From assembly GCF_028858725.1 (NCBI RefSeq), contig NC_084763.1:53514152-53578151 (forward strand): a DNA stretch of 64,000 nucleotides. Direction: 5' to 3'. Shown here one piece after another: positions 24,521 through 36,900 of this stretch. How positions within the stretch are numbered: position 1 is the first letter of the stretch; every line of letters begins with the position of its first letter. Position numbers and translations under genes: made by a program. This DNA is from Colius striatus (lineage: Eukaryota; Chordata; Aves; Coliiformes; Coliidae). Under the pieces are notes generated by a model. The model ran no database searches, was not told the DNA's origin, and saw only the letters and a program-made list of their open reading frames with translations.

Positions 24521-25789
24521 GAAATACATTTTACAATTCAGAAGAGAGGCACTTACGAGCATATTGCTGGAAAGGCATGGAGAAAATGATGGACAAACAT
24601 CTGTGGATATCGTGCTGTGTTATTTCTGCTACCCCTGAAACATGTCAGTCAGATGAGCAAACCTAAGGCAAAAAGTAGTTCTGTGGCCTCAGATGGAGAG
24701 CTTCAGATTACTGTTAAGCTATTAAGAACAAAGGACAAAAGAACCCCAAACCCCAAACCAAGCACAACCCCCCAAAAACCCAAACCCAAACATAGCAGTC
24801 TTATACATGATGGGATGAAGCCAGGCTTCACTGTGCTTCTCTGTCTGAAGTCTTGAAAGTCTAATAAATGTCAAACATTTCAGCTTTCCCTGAATGAAAG
24901 TATTAACAGGGATCCTGTCTACTATAGGGATGTCTGTTTTATGAAATTTGCAGGAGGTTAATATCTTTGAAGCTTGCCAAAGGGTTTAAAATTAAGTGGT
25001 CTGTAGAAATATACTAAGGGAGGAAAACACAAGCACAGCAGGAACAATTAGATCTTCAAGTAAAAAATGATTGCCATATAATTCAAGGGGGCATTCTGGA
25101 AGATGACATATTCTCAGGTTATTTAAAGTGTAAACACTATTACAAGCTATGCTTGGTGTTCACAGAGGACAACATGCAAAATCAGAAGGCAATCCAGTAT
25201 TCTCCCACAGTATCTTTCTCATGTAGGCTTGAGTCAACGTAAGTATCATCTGTGTGGGAGGCCAACCTATTCAGCAGAAATATGGTTTCCTGAACATCCT
25301 AGTTTCCACTCTCTGTCAACCACTGAGCTAAATTTATCAGTATTGCTGTGGTAAGCACTGTAGAGCTGACCAGAAGGGAATTTGGTCAGATATGATTATC
25401 AAGGTTAATAATAAACATACTTTAAAAAACTAAGTGTACATATCAATATGTCACAATGATGAATCATATGTTGAACTCATATGCAAATCCATGACTCATG
25501 ACTGTCTTTGATGCAGTTGGATATGTTTCTAATTATACAAAGACGTTTCTTTTGCTTCTGCCTTTTGGAAAACTAAAATAGCCATTTAAAATCTCTTTTT
25601 AATGCACAATTACAGAACTATTTAAGTCATCATTTCTCAAATAATAAGCATTAAATTATGATTTCCAAACCTCAAGAATCTGGATTTGATTAAACATTTA
25701 ACATACCGGAATTTGAACTGTACAAATGTAAAATGAGTTCATAGTTACCAATTTCTTTCTACACCAACAGAGATGACAGAAGACATATG
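24521..25789. other. Flank beyond the candidate 3' end
   Basis: AT-rich DNA with a short A/C-rich simple stretch (24740-24795). Part of it may belong to a longer 3' UTR if the ATTAAA signal is not used. Confidence 0.45.
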
Positions 25790-25935
25790 TATTACATACA
25801 GATTCCAGTTTTAATGTAGAGTTACTTTCTGAACATAATTCTTTTAACAAATGTGAAGAGTTATTCGTTCATATTGCAAATGCTACAGTATCATGACATA
25901 CTTTTAGACTTTGGAACAAACCTTCAGACAAAGAG
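25790..25935 (-). other. Candidate 3' UTR with ATTAAA poly(A) signal
   Basis: The stretch following the stop codon on the minus strand contains ATTAAA (25815-25810), the commonest variant poly(A) hexamer, about 120 nt after the stop. A T/G-rich stretch follows on the same strand at about 25800-25770, as expected downstream of a cleavage site. No AATAAA occurs on this strand in the next 2 kb or more that I could see. The true 3' end could lie further left, and the boundary is approximate. Confidence 0.35.
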
Positions 25936-26064
25936 TTACAAGCAATATTGATCCTTTTTTATGTCTGTTTTCAAGTAATTACATAATTTCTCCATGTCTT
26001 CTGATGTTTCACCATAAAGAGGATTTGGAAAAGAAGTATCATTCCTGTCTTCATTAGATGGATA
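25936..26064 (-). CDS. MALRD1: Terminal coding exon: second FxNPxY motif and stop codon (likely MALRD1)
   Basis: This is 129 nt of coding sequence, 42 residues plus a TAA stop at 25938-25936. The acceptor is TTTTTAG after a long pyrimidine tract, with a TTCTAAT branch-point-like sequence about 20 nt upstream. Residues 12-17 are F-P-N-P-L-Y, a second FxNPxY motif, followed by an acidic stretch (GETSEDMEKL). The protein ends in Asp-Gln-Tyr-Cys-Leu. With the two preceding exons and the residues after the helix, the cytoplasmic tail is about 93 residues. The duplicated FxNPxY plus acidic context suggests a receptor that is internalised or sorted in endosomes. In mammals MALRD1/DIET1 acts in enterocytes on FGF15/19 output and bile-acid balance. 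Applying that role here is inference. Confidence 0.85.
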   Translation of the reverse strand, partial: YPSNEDRNDTSFPNPLYGETSEDMEKLCNYLKTDIKKDQYCL

Positions 26065-26768
26065 CTAAAAAGAAAAAGAATTAGAATGGACACGTGAATG
26101 GCTGTAGATTCACTACAGAAGTCACACATGATGTTAAGCTCAGAGAAAACTATATATTTTAGAAAAAAAAAGAAAATCTAAACTTTTTAGTTTAGATTTT
26201 CAGCTGATAAAACTTAGCATAGCTCCACTGAAACTATAATTTGACACATACACCTGATCAAGTTATTCAACCTTCTTCTGCACCTGTTCTCACCTTTGTT
26301 TTACTTGTTTGCAGAGCTCTTGCTCTAACACACATACAGTATTATTTTGGTAGAATCTGTATAATAATATCATTGCAACATCACTAATTTTGGTACATGG
26401 CATTGTAGTTTAAATGCCTGGTTCTAATCTTGAATGAGGAAGGTATGAGACAAGAGATAATAAAGACTCTTTGGGTAAGGAGTTCTGTAGTTCTAAACAT
26501 TTTCTTCAGCATCTGCTTTAACGCAAAGTGTTGAACTACCATATGGCCCAACAAGTAGCTATGGCAAGCTGCACTAACAAAATTGCTATTATGAGGTCCT
26601 TGTCAGGCAATCCAACCATGGTAATCCTTCTCAGATTTCCAGAGGTGCTAACATTATGAGTAACAATATACCATTGACTTTAGGTGACATTTTCTCCCTT
26701 TCCTTTGCAAATGAACTTTATTTAATAGCACAATACGTATTCAACCTCAGAAACGTGTTACTACATAC
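26065..26768 (-). other. 0.7-kb intron before the terminal exon (phase 0)
   Basis: The donor is GTATGT and the acceptor TTTTTAG. It contains a perfect 12-bp-arm hairpin at 26172-26201, about 110 nt upstream of the acceptor. No transposon is recognised. Confidence 0.7.
26172..26201. repeat. Perfect inverted repeat, 12-bp arms, 6-nt loop
   Basis: GAAAATCTAAAC at 26172-26183 is followed by a TTTTTA loop and its exact reverse complement at 26190-26201. It lies in the last intron, roughly 110-140 nt upstream of the terminal exon. It could form an RNA hairpin in the pre-mRNA. The arms are AT-rich, so stability is moderate. Confidence 0.85.
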
Positions 26769-26825
26769 CTCATGCCATGGAGAAACACTGATTTGAACAG
26801 CAGGTGAGGTGGAACACCCAGGAAA
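26769..26825 (-). CDS. MALRD1: Exon: 19-codon cytoplasmic tail segment (likely MALRD1)
   Basis: This is a 57-nt, phase 0-0 exon with acceptor TTTCCATAG and donor GTATGT. It encodes 19 residues rich in Ser, Pro and Val, starting Phe-Pro-Gly-Cys and ending Pro-Trp-His-Glu, with no recognised domain. Both neighbouring exons are in phase 0 here, so skipping it would leave the reading frame intact, and it could be an alternative cassette. Its coding status rests on correct splice signals, an open frame and position between two tail exons. It is the least certain of the six because it is short and has no motif. Confidence 0.68.
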
Positions 26826-28451
26826 CTATGGAAAGAAGTAAACTGATTCAGAATACTTTTAGTGAACTGCAAATAATCTGAAAAGACACTTCCATGTGGC
26901 TGTGTCAGCAACACACTCTAATGGATCCAAAACTATGAGACAATATTACAGGAGTTTGGCAGCATTAAACCTGCATGATTTTGGTGTTGAGAAAGCTCCA
27001 GGGAGAATTGTTCTTTTCTTATGAAACTTATAGATTTCTGCAAGTGTATAACTTGTTGGCATTCAGCTACAGATAAGAGCTGTTGCTTGTGGTTTACCAT
27101 ATCTTTTGACTGGTGATACACCATTCAGATTTAGGGATCATCAGACTTAGAAAATTTGTAACTCTTTCCTTTTAAAGGAAGAATTAGTGAAAAAAAAAAG
27201 TATTTTCCCAATCTTAAAGAACACAGAGAAAAATCTGATACAACACTGGACTTCAATCATCATGCCTGAGGCTGTCTTCTATGAAAATGTCTCTTCTAAC
27301 ACTGTGCTTCTGTGTTTTTTTCAACTTGCTACTAAATGAAACCTGTCAGGAAATTATTTTAAATAAAATAAAAATGTCCTGACAGATTGGACATGATTGT
27401 GACGAGCATGTTTTCAACTTGGAGTTCTCACAAACCCCAACCTGTAAGTGAATAAATTTGATCTAATGTCTCCAAAAGCAAGTATAAGGAACCTTTTATA
27501 GAAGGTAAATGGTATGTCATAGTTAATCCTATTCAAAGCTGCAGTGGAATCTTCTATTACTGGCTGTGGAAAGGATAAGGAGGTTTTATTTTATATTTCA
27601 AATCAAGATTTGTTCTTGCAATGCTAATAAGGGAAGTATCAAAATGAGGGCAGGAAGGATATTCTAAACATCTCATTTTTTTCTCCTTTTAACTCCAAGG
27701 TGCAGTGCTAAATCAAATAGCAGAGATAGCTGCATTTAAAGTCAGTCTTATTTCTCTTGTTAAATATAAAATATAAGATTTAGCTACCACTGTAATTTGA
27801 TAATTAGATCTTGCTTTGAAATCTTTTGCTGCAATATATTCACTTACATATTTTGTTCACAGACTTCTCTGTTACTCTGGCAGTCTCTCTATTATGATCA
27901 ACAAGTGATATAAGGGAAAAATGTGACCAAGTTTTTGTTTAGTGTCCAAGTGAATTTTACAGTGATGGGAATAGTAATGCACATTTAATATACTGGGAAG
28001 TGTTATAAACTCTTTCATTAAATTAAAGTAAGACCAAGCTGGGTGCTGAAACACGCATTTGGTTTTTATGTTGGGTGTTTGTTTGGTACTATTCTTTCCA
28101 GAAGTAAAAGGAGATAAATCCCAGTGAGCTTTTTCTTGATGTTTGGCTAAATATTTAATACAAACCTCTCTCTTTTTTTGTTTGTTTGGTGTTTTTTCTG
28201 AGATTCAGAATCCAACAGTTAGTATTAGTGATGTACATTGAGATGTTCTCATAACTGGGCTGAATTCAAATCTACCTGTGCTTTCAAAATGCATTGCAAC
28301 TGATCTGAGTGCTGCAGGAATTTGTAATCCTTACTCCTTTTATTAGATAGGATTACATGAGGGATTGCACTGTTTGTTTTAATGGAAAACTTATTTGAGG
28401 ACTGCAGCCTCACATTTTTCTGAATGTGTAGAAGCTGATGTTGTTGCTTAC
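26826..28451 (-). other. 1.6-kb intron between tail exons (phase 0)
   Basis: The donor is GTAAGC and the acceptor CCATAG. Sequence is AT-rich. It contains an imperfectly explained inverted repeat at 27343-27385 (9-bp arms) and T/G-rich runs at 28060-28200. No repeat family is recognised. Confidence 0.7.
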
Positions 28452-28524
28452 CTGTACCTTCTTGGACGAACTAAGGTCTTCATACAATGGGTTGACAAAT
28501 GAAACAGCAGTTTCCTCCAGATTC
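28452..28524 (-). CDS. MALRD1: Exon: cytoplasmic tail with first FxNPxY motif (likely MALRD1)
   Basis: This is a 73-nt exon with acceptor CTTTTCAAG and donor GTAAGC. One base completes a Thr codon from the membrane exon, 24 whole codons follow, and the exon ends in phase 0. Residues 9-14 read F-V-N-P-L-Y, an exact FxNPxY match. In LDL-receptor-family tails this motif recruits PTB-domain clathrin adaptors (ARH, Dab2) for endocytosis. Acidic residues follow the Tyr. A second GT (GTACAG) sits 6 nt before the chosen donor. Using it would drop two codons (Val-Gln) in frame, but the chosen CAG/GTAAGC is the stronger consensus. The function is inferred from the motif alone. Confidence 0.85.
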
Positions 28525-29348
28525 CTTGAAAAGTCAAGCAAACATGACAAAATAATCCACAATATCACATTAGTTGTCAAGGAGTAGTTTCAAATCAAAA
28601 TGGCTTGAGTAAAAAATATAGATTTCTAAATATATGTTTGACTGAACTCTACTGAAATGAATGAAATTAAGTCAATGTTCTGTGTAAGTTGTGTGTAGGT
28701 TCAATTAATATTTTATCCTTTTTTTGCTGCTGAAGTTATATATGCTTCTGGACATGCATAGAGCTGTTTGGTATTCATAAAATGCAGGTACAGTGCTATA
28801 CACTAAATAAAATGTACTATTATCTAAAAGGTTGCATTGCCATATGTTGTTTGGTTGTGACAAGATCATGTTTTCTCTGTGTTTTGCTACTGTCCCACTA
28901 GCAATTAAATAAGTGACATGATCTTAGGCTCTGAGTTGAAGAATCTCCTTTTCCAATGAATTTTAAAAGACCTTACATTCAGAATTAGATTTACAGCTAC
29001 AGAAGCTCTCTGTACCTTTTGCTACAAAGCCAGAAATATTTCAAGAATCACAGATGTTGTTAGAATGCAAAGTTTTCATGAACAAACACAATGCCTTAAG
29101 CAATTTATAATACATGAATAGGACAAATTTTACTAATTATGAGTCTCATATCCATTACCTCAGCTAGAAGTGTAAAGATAGGCTTTCCTGACAGAGATCT
29201 TCATATATGCCTTTTTTTAGGGGGAGCATTTATGGCCTGTGAGATTAATCCCATTAATTCTGCAAAATCAAAGGATATTGGGGATGGAACTTTCTACCTA
29301 CATCTATAGATGACTGGTTGCTAATGTTCCACAATGCTTGAAATCATC

Positions 29349-29903
29349 TGTCTTGGTTTTGGTTGGGATAAAGTTAGTTTAGGGCTATGTTTTGGGTTTG
29401 TGCTAAAAAGAATGTTGATAACACTGGAATATTTGGTTAGTGTTGAACAGTTCTTGCACAGAATTTTTCTGCTTCTCTCCCTGCTCTGACAGTGAGTGGG
29501 CTTCGGATGCACAATAAGCTGTGAAAAAGCATGGCCAGAACAGCTGACCTGAACTAGCCAAAGGATTGTTCCATACCACAGAACGTCATGCCCAGCATGG
29601 GGATGTGGGGAGGTGCAGATCACCGCTCAGACATCAGTCAGTGGGAGATAAGTAATTGCATTATGCATCACTTCATTGTTGGTTCTTTCTTTTGGTTTTT
29701 TTTTTCTCTCACTCTGTTGTATTTCTGTCATTATTATTTATTATTGTTGTTGGATTTCATTTCATTGTTGTTATTAATTGTTGTTATCTCAACCCACAAG
29801 CTTTACTTTTTTTTCTGATGTTCCTCCCTACCCCACTTGCAGAGGGGGTGGTGAGTGAGCAGCCGCCTGGTGCTTAGTTGCCAGTTGGGGTTAAACCACA
29901 TCA
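29349..29903 (+). mobile_element. Solo LTR of an avian ERVL-type endogenous retrovirus
   Basis: The element begins TGTCTTGGTTTTGGTTGGGA and ends GGGGTTAAACCACATCA. Internal landmarks (GGGCTATGTTTTGGGTTTGTG, AACAGCTGACC, ATCTCAACCCACAAGC, GGTGCTTAGTTGCCAG) match an LTR family I recognise from bird genomes. Length is about 555 bp. The middle contains an expanded T/TTG-rich simple stretch (29685-29790). No internal viral genes adjoin it, so it is a solo LTR left by recombination. I could not find a matching target duplication. It lies antisense in the intron of the gene. Confidence 0.85.
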
Positions 29904-32900
29904 GCAAAACTGTTCTAATGCCATATAAAAAGCAACTGCATTAGTTATAATTACTGAAGAATGATGGAGAAGCACACTGTACTGTTTTTAAATTATATTT
30001 GCTTTTGCAAAGATGCATTTAGATGCTTTTTTCACTAATACTTTTATGAATAAAAGCATATACGTGCCTTTGCATGCATGAAAAGCTGTGTTTGCACTGT
30101 ATCCTAAAATAAAAAGTTTCCTAAAACTAATACTCAACCTCAATGAGAGATGGGTTTTCTTGTGTTAAAAAAAGCTGATCCTACAGATGATTTAAGTAGT
30201 ATCTCCCTAAAAACTCAGTCTCTATGTGACTGTGGCAGGCAGGATTGAAGGGAAAGAGCAGTTATGGAAACACAGTTCATGGTGATGTTGGGAAGGGAAG
30301 CTCGTTTTCCTTAGCAAGAGCCACTGGGAAGACACATTGCATGATTTCTTTTGCAAAGAACTAAAACTAGAATGGATGAATAAGAGGAAGACACGGGTAG
30401 GCTACAGAAATATATCATCTTGTCTCCTTAAAGTCTTTCACAAGATTGTCAGAAAGTCATTCCTTCTAATGCCAGTCTTATTCAGTTTGATTACCTGACA
30501 TAGCAAAGATATGAAAAGATGAATATTTGAACCTATTGATTTGCTCTTTTAATCTTAGTCTTAACCATAATAAATAATGATATTCTGATGCTTTTAGTTA
30601 GTTTAATGAAGCTATATTTGGTTATTTATATGCCTCCTAAGTGTATATTTGCATACAAATACTCCTGAATAAAGTCCAAAATGTACACTGAATTGACTTT
30701 TCACTCTAAAATCACACCATGACTTACAAAACCTGAGGCCAGAGCAAATTCAGATGAGAGTTGGAAAGGAACTTGGCTCTGCTTCTAGTCCCCAAAGGTC
30801 CAGATTTGCATATCTTAATTTTGTGTCTCACACATCACAAGCAAACTATATGGCCTAACAGCATGGTATGGAATTGAGCACATCGATTCTACTTACAGTC
30901 AGTACAGAAACTTTCACAGGGCAACACAAGTCACATAATTCACAGTGGGAGCCACCTTTAATGTGCCAATAGGAAACTATAAGGATAGGAAGGGTTCAAA
31001 TTCTCTTTCATCCCCTATTCCTGCAAACTTAAGCACTTGTGCAAGATGTATATTGTTATTTGGGCAACAACACATCAAGTACTCAGATCTGCTCTGTGGT
31101 CAGAAAGGACAATGAACACAGATCTCCAGCATCCTTGGAAGGAGGATAACTAATCATCAGGATACCATGTGAAACCATGTGCACCAAAAATACTGCTGTC
31201 TGAGATTTTCAGCAGTGTATCTGTGGTTGCAGTGTTTACTGATGAAATTGGTCCTGTCTCTTTGTGTGAGATTTTTATGAAAATTGAGTCTTGTTCAGGT
31301 TGTCCAGTAGATTTCAAATGTCCCTCCAGTTTAGATCTCAATCATGAAAGGTCATATGTAGTTGGGTATCTAATCTGAGGGATTATAGGAATTTTATGGA
31401 CAGAAATATAGTCACTGGTTGAATTTATCCACCCCAGATTTAGAGGGAGTAGAGAATAAGATTTCTCATGTTCTCTCCCATTCTGAGGAATCCTTTTGCC
31501 AAAGCAGAGCTTCGGAAGTGACCTCAAATATATTATCTTACATGTAACATATGTTACACATAGATACACAAAGATGCATACTATGAATATATTTATACAA
31601 ACCAAGGTATGATTATGCCCCGTTTGTGAACGTAGGAAACAACTGTTTTAACGGATACTAACAATTATCCTTAAAACCAGCTGAAATAATTTCAAATTAA
31701 TCAAAAAGCCTCAAAGAATATACAAGTGAAAAATTAACCATTGCTTGTTTATGTAAGTGCTATAAGCCATCAGCTGGACAAGGTGGCAACTGCCTGAGGA
31801 GGTCTGTACTTGGGAACTGTATTTGGGAACTGAGATGACAGAGTCACATTACCTTACATGTTATGTATACATCCCTAAAAGTAAACACAATAGATCTTTA
31901 GTAAATTAGAAAGATGATGTTTTCCTTATTAGAGCAAACCAATGGTATGCCTGCACTAGTACACTGTCACCAATATGGATACTGCTGAGGAATGCATAAA
32001 CGTGAGGTGAGTGTTGCCATCTGGTCACCAGTTTACATTAATTTTAAACTGCTGGATTGGGCTGTTTAACTAAAAGTACTGCAGTAGCTTGATTTAAGCT
32101 CATTCTTGCAATGCTTGCTGTTACTTGACATAAATGAAGTATTGTCCTGATAGGAAAGGACAGCTTATTGCTACAGTAAAGAGCAATAAGTCCATCACAA
32201 GCTCTCATGATAGGGAGAAAGTTATGTATGTGTTACCACTATACAGTAAGGGCAAGAGTAACTCATTACTCACAAAAACTATGATCCAGGATAATTAATC
32301 AATGTGAAATGTTTATAAATCTCATTCATGAAGAAAACTCTTAAATGGCAAGTTCAGAAGACTGTACCAAGCAATGAATAATTAGGGTTAAAAACACCAA
32401 GCATAGGATGGTTTAGAAAAAAACCCAACTCAATCATGTGAGTAATGCAGCTCAGAAAGAACTGGGGTTTCTAACATAATTGGAAATATCATGATAGGAA
32501 AGGACAGGATTCATTGTCTTGGGATGAGTTCTCATGGGTCATAGCATTGCTAAGGTCATCTGCACTCTTTAGTAGAAAAGATTGTGGCCTTGTCATAGGT
32601 TTCCTCACTACAATTTCATAGAGATGGGAGAAAGTTGTATGTTCCATAAAGTACCTGCCAGTGTATAAAGGGATTGTTGAGTAACATCATGCTTTTTAAC
32701 AGAAAATGAAAATATTTCATTCATTTGGATGCAATAGCTCAGGATTTTGTTCTTTTCAATGTAACAATCAATGAAAAATCAGTATACAAATTTGTAGGAA
32801 ATATAGTATGAGAAGAATGTTTATCATCAGGTCCCTAAGAACGACAAAATCCTGGTGGTTCCAATAGTAAATTAAAATTAAGCTACTAACTAAACAATCC

Positions 32901-33769
32901 CTTAAAATAATTCTTTTTAGATGCTTTAAAGCATCTGCTCTAAACAGAAATAATAACTCAAGATCTCGTTTTCCAAAGGATTTATAAAAACTTTTAAACT
33001 AAATTAAGGTTTTCAGAAGTGGGCTACATTTTACACATCCCACCAAAGAAACTGGAGGCGTGATGCAAAGAGAACAGACTTTCCAAAAAAGCTGCATTTA
33101 GAATCATCTACAAGTCACTTGGATGCTTGATTAGGCTGTTAATTTGCTGCCTGGGCTTCCCAGGTCTGTGTTTTGTATCTTTGATGTCAATTCAAGAAAT
33201 GTACATATCTATTTTTAAAACTGATCCTTTGTATCTTTCATCTTGGTGATCTTGAAGGCTTCAGACTAAGAGATTTGCTCTGTTTCAGCATGTCATCTCT
33301 TGTTTCATTGCAACTTTTTCTGTATGTGGTGGCTGAGATGCACAATTACACTGGATTTCATCCCTCAGTAGAAAATATTCTACAGAAGGAGGAATGGATT
33401 TAGAGAAGAACATTAGACTAACAAAAACACCTTTCAAATAACAGTTAAGGATGGTGTTTCCTGGTTTTGTCTCTCTTTTTTGTCATAAAACTGCATCTTT
33501 TTCTTTCATTCTACAAGAATAATATCTGTCTCCCTGTTCACAAGCTGAAAATAGTTCAATTAATGTCATTATATTGTCATTCTATGTCTCACTTTGGGAT
33601 AGATGAAAGGAGGTGTAGCCAGCAATGACCTCTGACAGTCCTTCAGAATCACTCTAAGAACTTTCCCTGGAATACACTATCTGTTCCTCCATAGCAGACT
33701 TCCAGAAGGGTATGGTCTAAGTGAAGAAAGTCCTGGCAACAGCAACAGGGAATCACAATAATTGTGAGA

Positions 33770-33960
33770 AAACCTTAACCATGAAGAAAGGCTGAAAGCA
33801 CTGAGCTTGTTTAGCCTAAAGAAAGTAGCCTGTAAAGAGTCACGACCACTGCCTTGAAGTACGTAGAAAGCTTTTAGCAGGAGGAAGAGAACGATTCATT
33901 CTTGTCCATGGTGAATTGGAATGAACTTAAATTGTAACCAGACATAGCAGCAGTTTGAAC
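33770..33960 (+). mobile_element. Old diverged CR1 fragment (internal part)
   Basis: The 'GAAGAAAGGCTGAAAGCACT' and 'CTTGTTTAGCCTAAAGAAAG' blocks, followed by 'CATTCTTGTCCATGGTG' and 'GGAATGAACTTAAATTG', are recognisable CR1 3'-region sequence. The element is heavily diverged, both ends are uncertain, and the 3' tail is missing. Confidence 0.65.
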
Positions 33961-36900
33961 TTCTAACACTAACTTTCTTTCTACCTAGGGTACCAATATT
34001 GCCTGAGATTGCCATCAAATTAATGTTTGAGAGGTCTTTAAGTGCCAACACAGAAGTAATACAACTGAGTTTGTCCTGTGGCAGGATGAAAAACAGCTCC
34101 TGTGGGTCTTGTTTTCCCATGGTATTCTATCATTTTCAAATATTCTCTCAAAGAACCTTAGTTTTTACTCTGTAACGTGTGGCAAGATACATTACTGATA
34201 CACTGTGGAAAAATTAGTGTTCTGTGCTCATTATGACTGACAGGAGTGATAATAGATGTGGTACATTAACATTGCAGCTGATGGCACAGATCAAGAATAG
34301 GAAAGAAACAAACTGAAAGGATCCAAGGACACTGATTGCTTCAGAAGCAATAGCAAAGAGTAGTCACTCACTTTTCATATTATCACTTTTTAAAGGAGAA
34401 TGAAGCCTGAGGAGGCAGCTGCAATAAAATGGAAGCTAAAACAAAGCTTTATTTCTATTTGGTCAATAGAGACAGATGATACTAAAGGAGTAACAGGCAG
34501 CCTTCTCCTCTGGCCTAGAAAATGTCAACTGGAGTACAAATAGAAATGTGAGAAACTTATAAAATTCCTCTGATTTGACATCTTTATATAAAAGTGTCAC
34601 ATATCCCCAGCTAGGAGCTGGGAAGTTGCTTCCATATCTGAATGCCATAGCGGCAATTAAGTATGCTGCTGCCAAGTCATCTGGTGGGATGCTTTTTTCC
34701 ATTAGGAAATAAACTTACGTTATAATCTCAAGTAACTGTCACTCAGGCAATAAAGAGTTTAAAGCCTGCAGATCAGAGATGAAATTCTCACTAAGGAAGA
34801 AGACAGAGAGAGCAAAGGGGAAGCAGAACACTCTTTCTTGGAAGGGGAGGTTAAGGTACTATCAATCTTTCCAGCAGAAAATAATAAAGAAGAATGAAAT
34901 GTAAGTCTCAGATTCTCATTACTGTTAGTGACAACTTCTTGGCCAACAATTGTCTAAGGGGTGACTAACCTACCCCAACTGCTACTATCTCATTTGTAGT
35001 GAATAAAATATTTCTATTGGACTCTGAAATTTTTCCTCCAGCTCTCGTGTAGAATTCTGAGCTAATTCCACTGAGTCAGGGGTAGATCTACACTGCACTA
35101 AGAAAGATCCTGGTAGCTAGCACCAAGAACTGCTTATATGCCTTTTTAAGGACTATCTGCCAATACCTGCACGCCTGGTACTATTCCAGTAAGGAAAAAG
35201 AAGACACTAGTCGAAGTTACTGCAAAATAGCTAGCCAAAGAATTTGTCAGAAGGCAGTAAATATGTGCTCAAGTGCATGAAAGCTTCCCTGTGAACGAAT
35301 GGCCAAGCAGAAACTCCCAGAGTACCTCTAGTGCCTAATGGCTTTTGAAAAACAACATGACCTAGGAAGGCTAAAAGCAGATAGAAGCCTTTGAAGTGAA
35401 AATAAATTCTAGGGAAGTATCACTCGTGCACAGTTGAATACCTCTAGTTCATCAAATTCCCTTAAAAAAAGATCAGGACTAAAATCTCATCCTCTGTGTG
35501 GTGCTGTCACCTTGTACATTTTACAGACTTTGCAAACACAAGTTGCTTCTTATTGTAAAGCCTCATCTTAGAGACCCAAATTCAGCATCGTGATATTGGC
35601 TGCATTTTGACTATAGTCACTTCTAAGTACTGACTAAACAGTTAAGGAATAACTTTCCTTAGCTAACTAAAACATTTCCAGCTGTGATTTGTCTATATGA
35701 AATCATGTTAGGCACTAGGTAGTTGAAGAAGGAGAAAAAAAAATGCCTGTCTGAGCTTATCTTCTCAAAGTTTTAGATTTCATTGTTTTCATAATTTCAA
35801 TCAAACTTCATTTATTAGTGAGATTACCTGATAAAATGCATTTTAACTTGCATGTTAAGTCAACTGTGATTAAACTCAATGAAAACAAAAGTTATTATTC
35901 TGCACCACGGGCAAAATGATTTGACAATCTTAGTTCCTAACAGCCAAAACTTATCATTTTGCCAGCTCCGCTGAAAATAATCAAGACCAGAATAAGCTCT
36001 GCTGTGTAAATTATCAAACCTTTTATTTCACAGATCTGATTCTCTCCATGAAAGGACTGTAATATTTTCTCTATGCCATAGTAAAAAGATCCTCATTCAT
36101 CCTTGGTTTTTACATAATTAGTAGAACACTGAAGTTTTTGGCAGACTCCAACAGGGTATCTCTTCAGTGCAAAAAATGTCTCTATATTATTTTAGAATGT
36201 ATAATTGCAGGAAAGGAAAAAATACTCCTTGGATTTACAGGTGGGAATGAAGTGGATGGCAGTGCAGTAACTCTTAAGCACAGAAAGAAAAAAGTAAAAG
36301 GGAGTGTTTGGTCTACAGAACAAGTAGCATAAGAAAAGCATTTTCCTTGATTAAAACACAATCATTTCAGAAAAAAATAAGACCTTTCTTTGCAAAAATA
36401 TTAATTGAAATTACAATAAAAAAAATCAAGCAACTCTTACAGTACAGCTTATCTTGCACTCCTGAGGTCTCTTTTTGTATATGTACCTTAGCAGGTTGCA
36501 TAAATGCAAAAGAATTACATTTTAGAACTCCTGTGAAGTAAGATAAGGAAATGCTATTATTCCCACTTAACAGAAGAGGAAGCAGGCATAAAGAAAGCAG
36601 GTGAAGTTGTGCACTCAATTAACAGTAGCACCTGCCTCAACATTTTGCTTCTGTGTCCATAGACAACTCTACCTGTCAGAGATGGCATGCAGTCTTCAGA
36701 GACATGTCAGAAGCAATAACATCAGGGCAGGAGTCTGCACAGTTTAGTAGATAGTTTGGGAGATAATGACATCCCCAAAGAGAGAAAGGTCTATAGCAGA
36801 GCACAAGTTTAAAGGAAAAGAGACAGTTTTAAAGATGAATTCTGGAGGAGAAAATGAGGGATGAGGGAAATCTAACAACATTAAAATGGACAGGCAATGC

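Noticed and set aside
25936..25950. Possible CaaX prenylation signal at the C-terminus
   Set aside because: The cysteine is the second residue from the end, not the fourth, so the CaaX pattern is not met.
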